A stretch of 57,246 bases of DNA, taken from positions 1 through 57,246 of the forward strand of contig JADGOC010000005.1 of the NCBI GenBank assembly GCA_017883165.1, given 5' to 3'. The notes beneath the pieces were generated by a model. The model did not search any database and had not been told where the DNA came from. It was given only the letters and a program-made list of their open reading frames with translations. Below are positions 49,146 through 57,222 of this stretch, piece after piece. This stretch comes from Acidobacteriota bacterium. Its GTDB lineage: Bacteria; Acidobacteriota; Vicinamibacteria; Vicinamibacterales; CAVVIG01. Every line of letters begins with the position of its first letter. Within the stretch, counting starts at the first letter, position 1. The position numbers and the translations under genes are program-made.

Positions 49146-50576
49146 ATGGGCATCCAACAAAAACTTCATACCCGTCTCGTCCAGAAACTCATCCTCACGC
49201 CTTCACTGCAGCAGGCGATCAAACTGCTGCCCATGTCGACGCTCGAGCTGTCGGACCTTCTCAATCAGGAGATGGTCGAAAACCCGATGCTCGAGGAAGT
49301 GCCGACCGAGGAGCTGCAACCGGCCGAAGCGGCGGCGGTGGCCGAGAAACCCGACGCCGAGGCTCAGGGCAACAAGACCGACACCTGGGACGACCAGGAC
49401 TACGAGTACTTCTTCGGCGATTATCTCGACGATGGGTACCGCCCGCGGGCGCCGCAGGAAGTCAAAGAGCTTCCGCCGATCGAGAACACGCTCTCGACGA
49501 GCACCTCGCTCTCCGATCACCTGCTCTGGCAGCTCTCGATGCAAACCGACGAACCGCTCATCCGCGAGATCGGATCGGCCATCATCGGGAACTTGGATGA
49601 TGACGGGTATCTGGTGGCCTCGTTCGAGGAGCTGGCGTCGATGGGGCCGTGGGACGTGTCGGACGTCGAGCGCGCGCTGCGGCTGATTCAGAGCTTCGAT
49701 CCCACCGGGGTCGCCGCGCGCGATCTGCAGGAATGCCTGCTGCTCCAGCTGCGCCACATCGGGCTCGAAGGGACGCCCACCGAGAAGATCGTCACCGACC
49801 ATCTGCGTCTGCTGCAGAACCATCAGGTGCCCGAGATCGCGCGCAAGCTCGGGTTGACGATCGACGACCTGAAAGAGCACATCGAGGTCATCAAGCACCT
49901 CGATCCGAAGCCGGGCAGCCGCTACAACCCGTCGCAGTCGCAGTACGTCATCCCGGACGTGTATGTCGTGAAGGTGGAAGATCAGTACGTCGCCGTCCTG
50001 AACGAAGACGGGCTGCCGCAGATGCGCATCAGCCCGGTCTATCGGCGGCTGCTCGACAAGAGCGCGGCCGACAACACCGACGAGACGCGCGCGTACGTCA
50101 AGGACAAGTTCCGCTCGGCGCTGTGGCTGATCAAATCGGTCGAACAGCGGCAGAAGACGATTCACAAGGTCGCCAACAGCATCATCAACTTCCAGCGCGA
50201 TTTTCTCGACCACGGCATCGAGCACCTGCGGCCGCTGGTGCTGCGCGACGTGGCGAACGACATCGGGATGCACGAGTCGACGGTCAGTCGCGTGGTGACG
50301 AACAAGTACATGCACACGCCGCAGGGCGTGTTCGAGATGAAGTACTTCTTCCACAGCGGCATCAGCAGCTCCTACGGCGAGGCGGTGTCGTCGGTCACCA
50401 TCAAGCAGCGCATCCGCAAGATCATCGAGAACGAGGATCCGAGGAAGCCGTTGAGCGATTCGAAGATTGTGAGCATCCTCCAGCGGGAAGGGCTGGTGCT
50501 GGCGCGGCGCACGATCGCGAAATACCGCGAAGAGCTGAAGATCTCGACGTCGAACCAGCGAAAAGTGCTGTATTAG
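49146..50576 (+). CDS. rpoN: RNA polymerase sigma-54 factor
   Basis: The 476-residue protein directs polymerase to -24/-12 promoters under control of AAA+ activators. Region I is Gln/Leu-rich (LVQKLILTPSLQQAIKLLPMSTLELSDLLNQEM). An acidic region II follows, then the core-binding domain, the HTH (VLRDVANDIGMHESTVSRVVTNKYMHTPQG) and the RpoN box ARRTIAKYREEL near the C-terminus. Length matches E. coli RpoN (477). It lies between lptB and hpf, as in proteobacteria. No AAA+ activator is in this window. Confidence 0.97.
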   Translation: MGIQQKLHTRLVQKLILTPSLQQAIKLLPMSTLELSDLLNQEMVENPMLEEVPTEELQPAEAAAVAEKPDAEAQGNKTDTWDDQDYEYFFGDYLDDGYRPRAPQEVKELPPIENTLSTSTSLSDHLLWQLSMQTDEPLIREIGSAIIGNLDDDGYLVASFEELASMGPWDVSDVERALRLIQSFDPTGVAARDLQECLLLQLRHIGLEGTPTEKIVTDHLRLLQNHQVPEIARKLGLTIDDLKEHIEVIKHLDPKPGSRYNPSQSQYVIPDVYVVKVEDQYVAVLNEDGLPQMRISPVYRRLLDKSAADNTDETRAYVKDKFRSALWLIKSVEQRQKTIHKVANSIINFQRDFLDHGIEHLRPLVLRDVANDIGMHESTVSRVVTNKYMHTPQGVFEMKYFFHSGISSSYGEAVSSVTIKQRIRKIIENEDPRKPLSDSKIVSILQREGLVLARRTIAKYREELKISTSNQRKVLY

Positions 50577-50579
50577 CCC

Positions 50580-51167
50580 ATGCGACTCGAGCTCACCGGC
50601 CGACACCTCGACATCACCCCCGCGCTGCGCAAACTGGTCGACGTCAAGCTCGCCAAACTCGAGCGGGTCCTGAACGACAGCGCCGTGTCGGCGCAGGCCG
50701 TGCTCACGATCGAGAAGCGCCGGTGCCGCGCCGACATCATGCTGCACGCCAGGGGCGAAAACTTTCTGCACGGCGTCGGCACGGCCGCGACCTGGGACAT
50801 GGCGATCGGTCAGGCGGTCGGCAAGCTCGCCCAGCAGGCGAACAAGATCAAAGGCAAGTGGCAGGAACGCAAGCGCCGCGGCCGCCGGCCGGGCCACGCC
50901 GCAGCACCGCCCGAGGTCGCCGCGGCGGGGCGGGCACCCGCGCGCCGCATGATCCCCAGAGGCCCGACGGCCGCACGAGCGCGCATGCCGCGCATTCTGA
51001 AAGCGTCACGCCAGGCGATCAAGCCGATGACGGTGGCGGACGCGGCGCGGGAAGTCGAGGCGGGCGGCGACGGGCTCATCGTCTTTCGCGATGCGGACAC
51101 GTCGACGATCAGCGTGCTGTTTCGGCGCGGCAACGGCGAGCTCACGTTGATCGAGACCGAGACATAA
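50580..51167 (+). CDS. hpf: Ribosome hibernation promoting factor, long form
   Basis: The 195-residue protein has the S30AE N-terminal domain (1-100: LELTGRHLDITPALRKLVDVKLAKLERV), a basic Pro/Ala-rich linker, and the long-form C-terminal dimerisation domain (KPMTVADAAREVEAGGDGLIVFRDADTSTISVLFRRGNG). The long form dimerises 70S ribosomes into 100S particles in stationary phase. It starts 3 bp after rpoN and is followed 8 bp later by hprK. Confidence 0.92.
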   Translation: MRLELTGRHLDITPALRKLVDVKLAKLERVLNDSAVSAQAVLTIEKRRCRADIMLHARGENFLHGVGTAATWDMAIGQAVGKLAQQANKIKGKWQERKRRGRRPGHAAAPPEVAAAGRAPARRMIPRGPTAARARMPRILKASRQAIKPMTVADAAREVEAGGDGLIVFRDADTSTISVLFRRGNGELTLIETET

Positions 51168-51175
51168 GGCCCTGA

Positions 51176-52219
51176 ATGGCCACCATTTCCGGCGTGTCCG
51201 TCGGCGCGCTGCTTGGCAGCCGTCCCGAGTCCTTCGGCCTGCCGCTCGAGCTGCTGGCCGGAGCGGCCGGGCGCGATCGCCTCATCACCAGTCCCTACAT
51301 CCAGAAAACCGGTCTCGCGCTCGCCGGGTATCACGAGTATCTCAGGCCGGGCCGGGTGCTGATCTTCGGCGAGAGCGAGATTCGCTATCTCGAACGGCTC
51401 GACGAAGCCGCGCGCGTCCAGGCGCTGCGCCTGGCGCTGACGAGCGATTTCCCCTGCGTCTTGATTACCGGCGGGTTCACACCGCCCGCGGCGGTGGTGC
51501 TCGAAGCGGAACGCGCCGCGCTGCCGCTGCTCAAGACGCCGGTCATCACACCGGCGGCGATCGCCAAGCTGACCGCGTATCTCGAGGACACGCTCGCCGA
51601 GCGCACGGTCGCGCACGCCGTGCTGATGGACATCCTCGGTCTCGGCGTGCTGATCGTCGGCGAGAGCGGGATCGGCAAGAGCGAATGCGCGCTCGACTTG
51701 ATCGTCCGCGGGCACCGGCTCGTGGCCGACGACACGGTTGAGATCCGGCGCCGCGCGGAGACGATTCTGATCGGCACCTGCCCGGAGCTGACGCGGCATC
51801 ACATGGAGCTGCGAGGCCTGGGCCTCATCAACGTGAAGGATCTCTTCGGCATCGCGTCCACCCGCTCGTCCAAGCGCATCGAGCTGGTAGTGCAGCTCGA
51901 GCGATGGGATCAGACGCGCGAGTACGAGCGGCTCGGGCTCGACGACGACTTCCACGAGGTCCTCGGGCTGCGCGTCCCGCTCATTCGCATGCCGGTCGCG
52001 CCGGGGCGCAATATCGCGATTCTGGTGGAGGTTGCCGCGCGGAACCAGCTGCTGCGTGCGCGCGGCCACCACGCCGCACGCGCGTTCGCCGAGCGGCTCG
52101 ATCAGACGCTCCGCAACGTCCCAGGGGGCCCAGGATCTTCCCGAGCGGCGTCCGGCAACGAGACACCGCCCCGCGAGGAAGAAGACGACGAAGAGCTCGA
52201 GCCCGGAGGATCGCCGTGA
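51176..52219 (+). CDS. hprK: HPr kinase/phosphorylase
   Basis: The 347-residue protein phosphorylates and dephosphorylates HPr on Ser46. The N-terminal domain (about 1-130) precedes the catalytic core with P-loop GESGIGKSE at about 162-170 and the K-loop signature ELRGLGLINVKDLFG. The C-terminus has an acidic tail (EEEDDEELEPG) that is longer than usual. It takes the place ptsN occupies in the proteobacterial rpoN cluster. The stop overlaps rapZ by 4 bp (GTGA). Its substrate HPr, with Ser46 conserved, is encoded 2.5 kb downstream. Confidence 0.95.
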   Translation: MATISGVSVGALLGSRPESFGLPLELLAGAAGRDRLITSPYIQKTGLALAGYHEYLRPGRVLIFGESEIRYLERLDEAARVQALRLALTSDFPCVLITGGFTPPAAVVLEAERAALPLLKTPVITPAAIAKLTAYLEDTLAERTVAHAVLMDILGLGVLIVGESGIGKSECALDLIVRGHRLVADDTVEIRRRAETILIGTCPELTRHHMELRGLGLINVKDLFGIASTRSSKRIELVVQLERWDQTREYERLGLDDDFHEVLGLRVPLIRMPVAPGRNIAILVEVAARNQLLRARGHHAARAFAERLDQTLRNVPGGPGSSRAASGNETPPREEEDDEELEPGGSP

Positions 52220-53097
52220 AACGCCGCAAGGCGGGCCATCCCTTCATCGTGCTGACCGGGCTCTCGGGTTCGGGCAAGTCGCAGGCGATTCGCGCCCTCG
52301 AGGATCTTGGCTACTTCTGCGTCGACAACCTGCCCACGACCCTCATTCCCACGCTGGCGAAACTGTCGCTCCGGGCTGGCGGCGACATCGGCAAGGTCGC
52401 CATTGTCGTCGACGTGCGCGAGGGGAATTTCCTGTCGCAGTTTCCGAAAATCTTCCAGCGGCTGCGGAAGACGCCGCGGCTCAATCCTGTCCTCATCTTC
52501 CTGGAGGCGAGCCACGTCACGCTCGTGCGGCGGTTCAGTGAGACGCGCCGGCCGCATCCGCTCGCGCCGGACCGGTCGGTCACCGAGGGCATCCGCGAGG
52601 AACGGTCGCGGATGCATGCGATTCGCGACCTCGCCGATGAGATTGTCGACACGTCGGACATGACGGTGCACGAGTTGCGGCAGTTCTTCATGAGCGTCTC
52701 GCGCGATCGTTCGCGGGCGCGGCTGATGATCACGCTGCTCAGCTTTGGATACAAGTTCGGCGTCCCGGTCGACGCCGATCTCGTGTTCGACGCGCGGTGT
52801 CTGCCGAACCCGCATTTCGTGCCGACGCTGCGCCGCCGGACCGGGCGCGATCGAGCGGTCGCGCAATTCATGGAAAAAGACGCGTCGGCGCGCGACTTCA
52901 TGGACCGGCTCGAAAAGTATCTGCGCTTCGTCGTGCCGTACTACGTCGCCGAGGGTAAGAGCTATCTCACGGTCGCGATCGGCTGCACGGGCGGCCGGCA
53001 CCGGTCGGTCATGATCGCGGAACGGCTGCGGCGCGGCTTGTCCGATCTCACCGGCGTGCGCGTGCGCGTCCGTCATCGGGATATCGCGCATGTCTGA
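52216..53097 (+). CDS. rapZ: RapZ (YvcJ) nucleotide-binding regulator
   Basis: The 293-residue product has the Walker A motif GLSGSGKSQA at 15-24, FCVDNLP, VDVREGNFL and the C-terminal GCTGGRHRSVMIAE. In E. coli RapZ binds small RNAs and controls GlmS, linking to cell-wall precursor supply; in Firmicutes YvcJ is a GTPase. The GTG at 52216 is chosen because GGAGGA lies 7 bases upstream and the start overlaps the hprK stop by 4 bp. The rpoN-hpf-hprK-rapZ order suggests a shared regulon. Confidence 0.95.
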   Translation: MKRRKAGHPFIVLTGLSGSGKSQAIRALEDLGYFCVDNLPTTLIPTLAKLSLRAGGDIGKVAIVVDVREGNFLSQFPKIFQRLRKTPRLNPVLIFLEASHVTLVRRFSETRRPHPLAPDRSVTEGIREERSRMHAIRDLADEIVDTSDMTVHELRQFFMSVSRDRSRARLMITLLSFGYKFGVPVDADLVFDARCLPNPHFVPTLRRRTGRDRAVAQFMEKDASARDFMDRLEKYLRFVVPYYVAEGKSYLTVAIGCTGGRHRSVMIAERLRRGLSDLTGVRVRVRHRDIAHV

Positions 53098-53124
53098 GCG
53101 GGCGCCGTCGATGCGTGGTCGCGA

Positions 53125-53961
53125 GTGACGGTTGCCACGTTCACGGTCGTGTTAGCCCTTGGCTCGTGCCTCGCGGGGCTCGTCGGCGCGCTCACCGGCC
53201 TCGGCGGCGGCGTGGTCATCGTCCCCCTGCTGGTGATCGCGTTCGGCGTGGACATTCGCTACGCGATCGGCGCCTCGCTCGTCTCCGTCATTGCCACCTC
53301 GTCCGGCGCGGCGGCGACCTATGTGCGGGAGGGGTATTCCAACATCAAGGTCGGCATGGTGCTCGAAATCGCGACGACGGTGGGCGCGCTCTGCGGCGCG
53401 ATGCTGGCGCCGCACGTGCCGGCGAATGGCCTCGCGATCGTGTTCGGACTGGTCCTGATGTACTCCGCGTATCTGACCGGTCATCGCGGCGACGACGCGG
53501 TGGACCGGCAACCGCCGGATCGCCTGGCCGTCGCGCTGCAGCTCGACTCGGTCTATCCGACGCCTGAAGGCGAGCGGCCGTACCACGTCCGGCATGTTCC
53601 CGCCGGTTTCGGCCTGATGTACATCGCCGGGGTGCTGTCCGGGCTCCTCGGCATCGGCTCGGGCGCCGTCAAAGTGCTCGCGATGGACCAGGCCATGCGG
53701 CTTCCATTCAAGGTCTCGACGACGACCAGCAACTTCATGATCGGCGTGACGGCCGCCGCGAGCGCGGGCATCTACCTCCACCGCGGGTATATCGATCCCG
53801 GCCTCGCGATGCCCGTGGTGTTGGGAGTGCTGGTTGGTTCAACCGTGGGCGCCCGCCTGTTGACCGTCGCGAAGACCGGCTGGCTGCGCACCACGTTCAT
53901 GTGGGTCATCATCGCGCTCGCCGTGGAGATGCTCTACAGCGGCGCGATGGGAAGGTTGTGA
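53125..53961 (+). CDS. TauE/SafE-family membrane exporter
   Basis: The 278-residue protein has about eight membrane helices in two repeats. The first has VGALTGLGGGVVIVPLLVIAFGVDIRYAIGASLVSVIATSSGAAATYV; the second has GVLSGLLGIGSGAVKVLAMDQAMRLPFKVSTTTSNFMIGVTAAAS. TauE/SafE proteins export sulfite, sulfoacetate or related anions; the substrate here is unknown. The start is a GTG at 53125. It lies inside the PTS gene run, 27 bp after rapZ, and is followed by its usual partner, DUF1634. Confidence 0.9.
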   Translation: MTVATFTVVLALGSCLAGLVGALTGLGGGVVIVPLLVIAFGVDIRYAIGASLVSVIATSSGAAATYVREGYSNIKVGMVLEIATTVGALCGAMLAPHVPANGLAIVFGLVLMYSAYLTGHRGDDAVDRQPPDRLAVALQLDSVYPTPEGERPYHVRHVPAGFGLMYIAGVLSGLLGIGSGAVKVLAMDQAMRLPFKVSTTTSNFMIGVTAAASAGIYLHRGYIDPGLAMPVVLGVLVGSTVGARLLTVAKTGWLRTTFMWVIIALAVEMLYSGAMGRL

Positions 53962-53962
53962 C

Positions 53963-54346
53963 GTGAACGGACCGCCCGCGGCGTGGACGGACGAAGAATT
54001 CGACGCGCTGCTCGGCCACGTCCTGCGCGCGGGCGTGGTGCTGTCGGCGCTCATTGTCGTGTGCGGAGCGGCGGTGTTCCTGGCCAGGCATGGGCAATCG
54101 GTTCCAGACTACCGCACGTTCCACGGTGAACCAGGAGACCTGCGATCGGTCAGCGGAATCTTCGGCGACATGAGGTCGGGGAGCGGCCGCGGTTTGATTC
54201 AACTGGGGCTGCTCGTGCTCATTGCCACGCCGATCGCCCGCGTGGCGTTCTCCGCGGCGGGCTTCGTGAGACAGCGCAACTGGATGTACGTGTCGATCAC
54301 GCTGACGGTGCTGATGCTGCTTCTTTACAGCCTGGGTACCGGCTAA
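53963..54346 (+). CDS. DUF1634 membrane protein
   Basis: The 127-residue product has three hydrophobic helices (about 22-42, 76-94 and 106-124) with LIQLGLLVLIATPIARV in the middle one. DUF1634 proteins commonly lie directly after a TauE/SafE gene, as here (1-bp gap), and are presumed subunits or modulators of the exporter. Function is otherwise unknown. The start is a GTG at 53963. Confidence 0.88.
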   Translation: MNGPPAAWTDEEFDALLGHVLRAGVVLSALIVVCGAAVFLARHGQSVPDYRTFHGEPGDLRSVSGIFGDMRSGSGRGLIQLGLLVLIATPIARVAFSAAGFVRQRNWMYVSITLTVLMLLLYSLGTG

Positions 54347-54363
54347 GATACACAGACGCCGCT

Positions 54364-54777
54364 ATGATTGGTGTGGTCGTCGTCACGCACGGGCAGCTCG
54401 CCACCGAGCTGGTGAACGCCGCCGAGATGATCGTCGGCGACCTGCCGCGCTTCACCGCCGTGTCGATCGGCTGGCACGACGAGGTGAACGACGCGCGGGA
54501 GGACATCGTGCAGGCGATCGAGCGCGTCCGCAGCGACGCCGGCGTCCTGCTGCTCACCGACATGTTCGGCGGCACGCCGTCCAATCTCGGCATGACGTTC
54601 ATCGAGAAGGACCGGCTCGAGGTGATCACCGGCGTCAATCTGCCGATGCTCATCAAACTGGCCAGCCTGAGCAGCTCGTCGGACCTGCTCGGCGTCGCGC
54701 GCCAGATTCGCGACGATGGGCGGGCGGCGATCTGGGTGGCGTCCGATTTTCTGCGCGGGGAGAAGGTCGCCCCGTGA
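54364..54777 (+). CDS. PTS EIIA component, mannose family
   Basis: The 137-residue protein has the phospho-accepting His9 in VVVTHGQLA and the LLTDMFGGTPSN loop typical of EIIA-Man. No EIIB, EIIC or EIID is in the window, so it is likely a regulatory terminus of the phosphorelay, as in alphaproteobacteria that pair HprK with EIIA-Man. It overlaps HPr by 4 bp (GTGA). Confidence 0.93.
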   Translation: MIGVVVVTHGQLATELVNAAEMIVGDLPRFTAVSIGWHDEVNDAREDIVQAIERVRSDAGVLLLTDMFGGTPSNLGMTFIEKDRLEVITGVNLPMLIKLASLSSSSDLLGVARQIRDDGRAAIWVASDFLRGEKVAP

Positions 54778-55052
54778 TGTCGCGCACGGTCACCGTCGTC
54801 AATCAGCTCGGGATGCACGCGCGCGCGGCGGCGAAGTTCGTGCACCTCGCGGCGCGGTTTCAGGCGCACGTCCGCGTGAAGCGCGAGGCGCGGGAGATGG
54901 ACGGCAAGAGCATCATGGGCATTCTGCTGCTGGCTGCGGCGTGCGGGTCGGTGATCGTCATCAGCGCCGAGGGCGCCGACGAGCGGGACGCCGTGGACGC
55001 GCTGTCGGCCCTCGTCGAATCCGGATTTGGCGAGGACCCGTGCGGCGTCTAG
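54774..55052 (+). CDS. ptsH: HPr phosphocarrier protein
   Basis: The 92-residue HPr has the catalytic His15 in GMHARAAAKFV and the regulatory serine at 46 in DGKSIMGILLLAA, counting from the GTG. Both phosphorylation routes, EI to His15 and HprK to Ser46, are therefore possible, and both enzymes are encoded nearby. The GTG at 54774 overlaps the EIIA stop; an ATG follows immediately at 54777. It overlaps EI by 13 bp. Confidence 0.95.
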   Translation: MMSRTVTVVNQLGMHARAAAKFVHLAARFQAHVRVKREAREMDGKSIMGILLLAAACGSVIVISAEGADERDAVDALSALVESGFGEDPCGV

Positions 55053-56836
55053 CCGGCATCGGCGTCTCGCCGGGCGTCGTCTCGGGCCGCGCCGTGATCC
55101 TGATCCAGCGCGCGCAGGTGTTGCGCTATCAGATCGCGCCGGCGCGCGTCGAGCACGAGGTCGCGCGGCTCGAGCAGAGCCGCGGGCGGTCGCGGGAGCA
55201 GCTCACCGACATCGGCAGCCGCGTCGCCAGACGCCGCGGGCCTGAGCTGGCCGCGCTCTTCGACGCGCAGCTCCTCATGCTCGACGATCCGATGCTCGTG
55301 CCGCGCGCCGCGGAGATCGTGCGCGGACAGCGCGTGAACGCCGAGTGGGCTGTGCAGCAGGTGTTCGACGAGTTCAGCGCGGTGTTCGACGAGGTCGCGG
55401 ATCCGTACTTGCGCGAGCGCAAGGGCGACGTGGCCGATCTCGTGGGACGCATGAAGATGAACCTGCGGCAGGGCGTGTCGACGCCGCGCGATCTGCTGCG
55501 CGAACTCGACGAATCGTCGGTGCTCATCGCCGACGAGCTCACGCCGTCGCTCGCCGCCCAGGTGGACTGGACAAAGGTGCGCGGCTTTGCCACCGACGCG
55601 GGCAGCCGTACGTATCACACCGCGATCCTCGCGCGATCCCTCGAAGTGCCGGCGGTCGTCGGCCTGCACAACGCCAGCCAGATCGTGCAGCCGGGACAAC
55701 TCGTCGTCGTCGACGGCACCGGCAGCGAGATCATCCTCGACCCGGACGCCGAGACGCTCGAGCGCGCGACGCATCACGGCGAGGATCGCCGGCCGGCGGC
55801 GGCCGCCGACGCCGACCGGCGGCGTCCCGCGATCACGGCCGACGGCCTGCGCATCCGGCTCGATGCGAATATCGAGTTTCCCGACGACCTCGCCGCCGCG
55901 CGGTACGCCGGCGCCGAAGGGATCGGGCTGTATCGATCGGAGTTCCTGTTGGCGGCTGCGGTCTCGGGGGCCTCCGGCGTCCCCGGCACCGAAGACGCGG
56001 CCGATGAGGACGAACAGTACGAGGTCTATCGCGGCATGCTCGAGGGGATGGCGCCCGGCTCCGTGACAGTGCGGACCTTCGACGTCGACGAAGATCAGTT
56101 GGCGTCGCGGTCCGCGCGGACCGCGCTCGGCGGCGGCTGGGTGGCCGACGAGCAGCGGGGGAGCCGGCAGGGGCTGCGCGGCCTGCGTCTGAGCCTCACG
56201 CGCCCGGAGCTCTTTCAGGTCCAGCTGCGGGCACTCCTTCGCGCGGCGCGGCATGGGCGGCTGCGCATCATGTTTCCGTTTGTGTCGGGCGTCGAGCAGC
56301 TCCGGCAGGCGCGGCAGATGGTGGCGGATGCGGCCGCCGAGCTCACGCGTCGCGGCGAGGTCGTGCCGCGCGTGCCCATCGGCGTGATGATCGAGATTCC
56401 CGCGGCGGCGTACACGGCGGACCTCCTGGCGCGCGAAGTGGACTTCTTCACCATCGGCACCAACGATTTGATTCAGTACTGCCTCGCGGTCGATCGTGCC
56501 GACGAGCGGGTGTCGGCGCTGTACGAACCGTTGCACCCGGCCATTCTCCGGATGATCGTGATGGTGCGCCGCGCGGCTTCGCGCCAGCGCATTCCGGTGT
56601 CGCTCTGCGGCGAGATGGCGTCCGATCCGGCGCTGCTGACGCTGCTCGTCGGGCTCGGCCTGACCGAGTTCAGCATGACGCCGGGGGCGATCGCCGTCGC
56701 GAAACAGGTGCTCGCCGAAGTGAGGAGCGACGACATGCGGGCGCTCGCCCGCCGGGTCCTGCGTCTGCCGACGGTGGACGAAATCGAACACGAGCTGCTG
56801 GCCGCACTCGGCCGGCTGACGTTGACGGGAGAGTGA
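55040..56836 (+). CDS. ptsI: PTS enzyme I (phosphoenolpyruvate-protein phosphotransferase)
   Basis: The 598-residue enzyme starts the phosphorelay by transferring phosphate from PEP to HPr. The N-terminal part has GIGVSPGVVSGRAV; the phospho-His is at about 193 in SRTYHTAILARSLEVPAVVG. The barrel has GIGLYRSEFL, MFPFVSGVEQLRQAR, PIGVMIEIPAA, GTNDLIQYCLAVDR and the catalytic Cys in CGEMASDP. Unusual is RTFDVDEDQ, where most EI have RTLDIGGDK, and a Gly/Ala-rich stretch before GLRGLRLSL. The GTG at 55040 has GAGGA upstream. No N-terminal GAF domain is present, so it is not EI-Ntr. Confidence 0.94.
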   Translation: MRRLAGIGVSPGVVSGRAVILIQRAQVLRYQIAPARVEHEVARLEQSRGRSREQLTDIGSRVARRRGPELAALFDAQLLMLDDPMLVPRAAEIVRGQRVNAEWAVQQVFDEFSAVFDEVADPYLRERKGDVADLVGRMKMNLRQGVSTPRDLLRELDESSVLIADELTPSLAAQVDWTKVRGFATDAGSRTYHTAILARSLEVPAVVGLHNASQIVQPGQLVVVDGTGSEIILDPDAETLERATHHGEDRRPAAAADADRRRPAITADGLRIRLDANIEFPDDLAAARYAGAEGIGLYRSEFLLAAAVSGASGVPGTEDAADEDEQYEVYRGMLEGMAPGSVTVRTFDVDEDQLASRSARTALGGGWVADEQRGSRQGLRGLRLSLTRPELFQVQLRALLRAARHGRLRIMFPFVSGVEQLRQARQMVADAAAELTRRGEVVPRVPIGVMIEIPAAAYTADLLAREVDFFTIGTNDLIQYCLAVDRADERVSALYEPLHPAILRMIVMVRRAASRQRIPVSLCGEMASDPALLTLLVGLGLTEFSMTPGAIAVAKQVLAEVRSDDMRALARRVLRLPTVDEIEHELLAALGRLTLTGE

Positions 56837-56840
56837 ACGC

Positions 56841-57203
56841 GTGAACGGCGACGTCACACGAGTCGAGAAACCCTGGGGCTACGAACTGCATTGGGCGAAG
56901 ACCGATCGCTACGTCGGCAAGCTGATTCACGTGAACGCCGGCCACGCCCTGAGCCTCCAGTATCACAATCGCAAGGACGAGACGATCTACCTCCACTCCG
57001 GGCGGTTGCTCTTCGAGATCGCCGAGCGGGGCACGGATCTCGTCAAGCGCGAGATGCATCCGGGCGACCGCGTCCACATCACGCCGATGACCGTCCATCG
57101 CATGACGGCGCTCGAAGACAGCGATATCTTCGAAGTCTCGACGCCGGAGCTGGATGATGTGGTCAGGCTTGAGGACAGGTACGGCAGGGAAGATAAAGCC
57201 TGA
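56841..57203 (+). CDS. Cupin-fold protein, mannose-6-phosphate isomerase-like
   Basis: The 120-residue single cupin domain starts VEKPWGYELHWA and has metal-binding histidines in LSLQYHNRKDETIYLHSG and VHITPMTVHRMTA. It resembles the isomerase domain of type II phosphomannose isomerases, but such short stand-alone versions have unclear activity. The GTG at 56841 follows EI by 4 bp, so it is probably co-transcribed with the PTS genes. A sugar-phosphate link would suit that context but is inference. Confidence 0.8.
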   Translation: MNGDVTRVEKPWGYELHWAKTDRYVGKLIHVNAGHALSLQYHNRKDETIYLHSGRLLFEIAERGTDLVKREMHPGDRVHITPMTVHRMTALEDSDIFEVSTPELDDVVRLEDRYGREDKA

Positions 57204-57222
57204 AGGTGAATCTGGTGACGGA

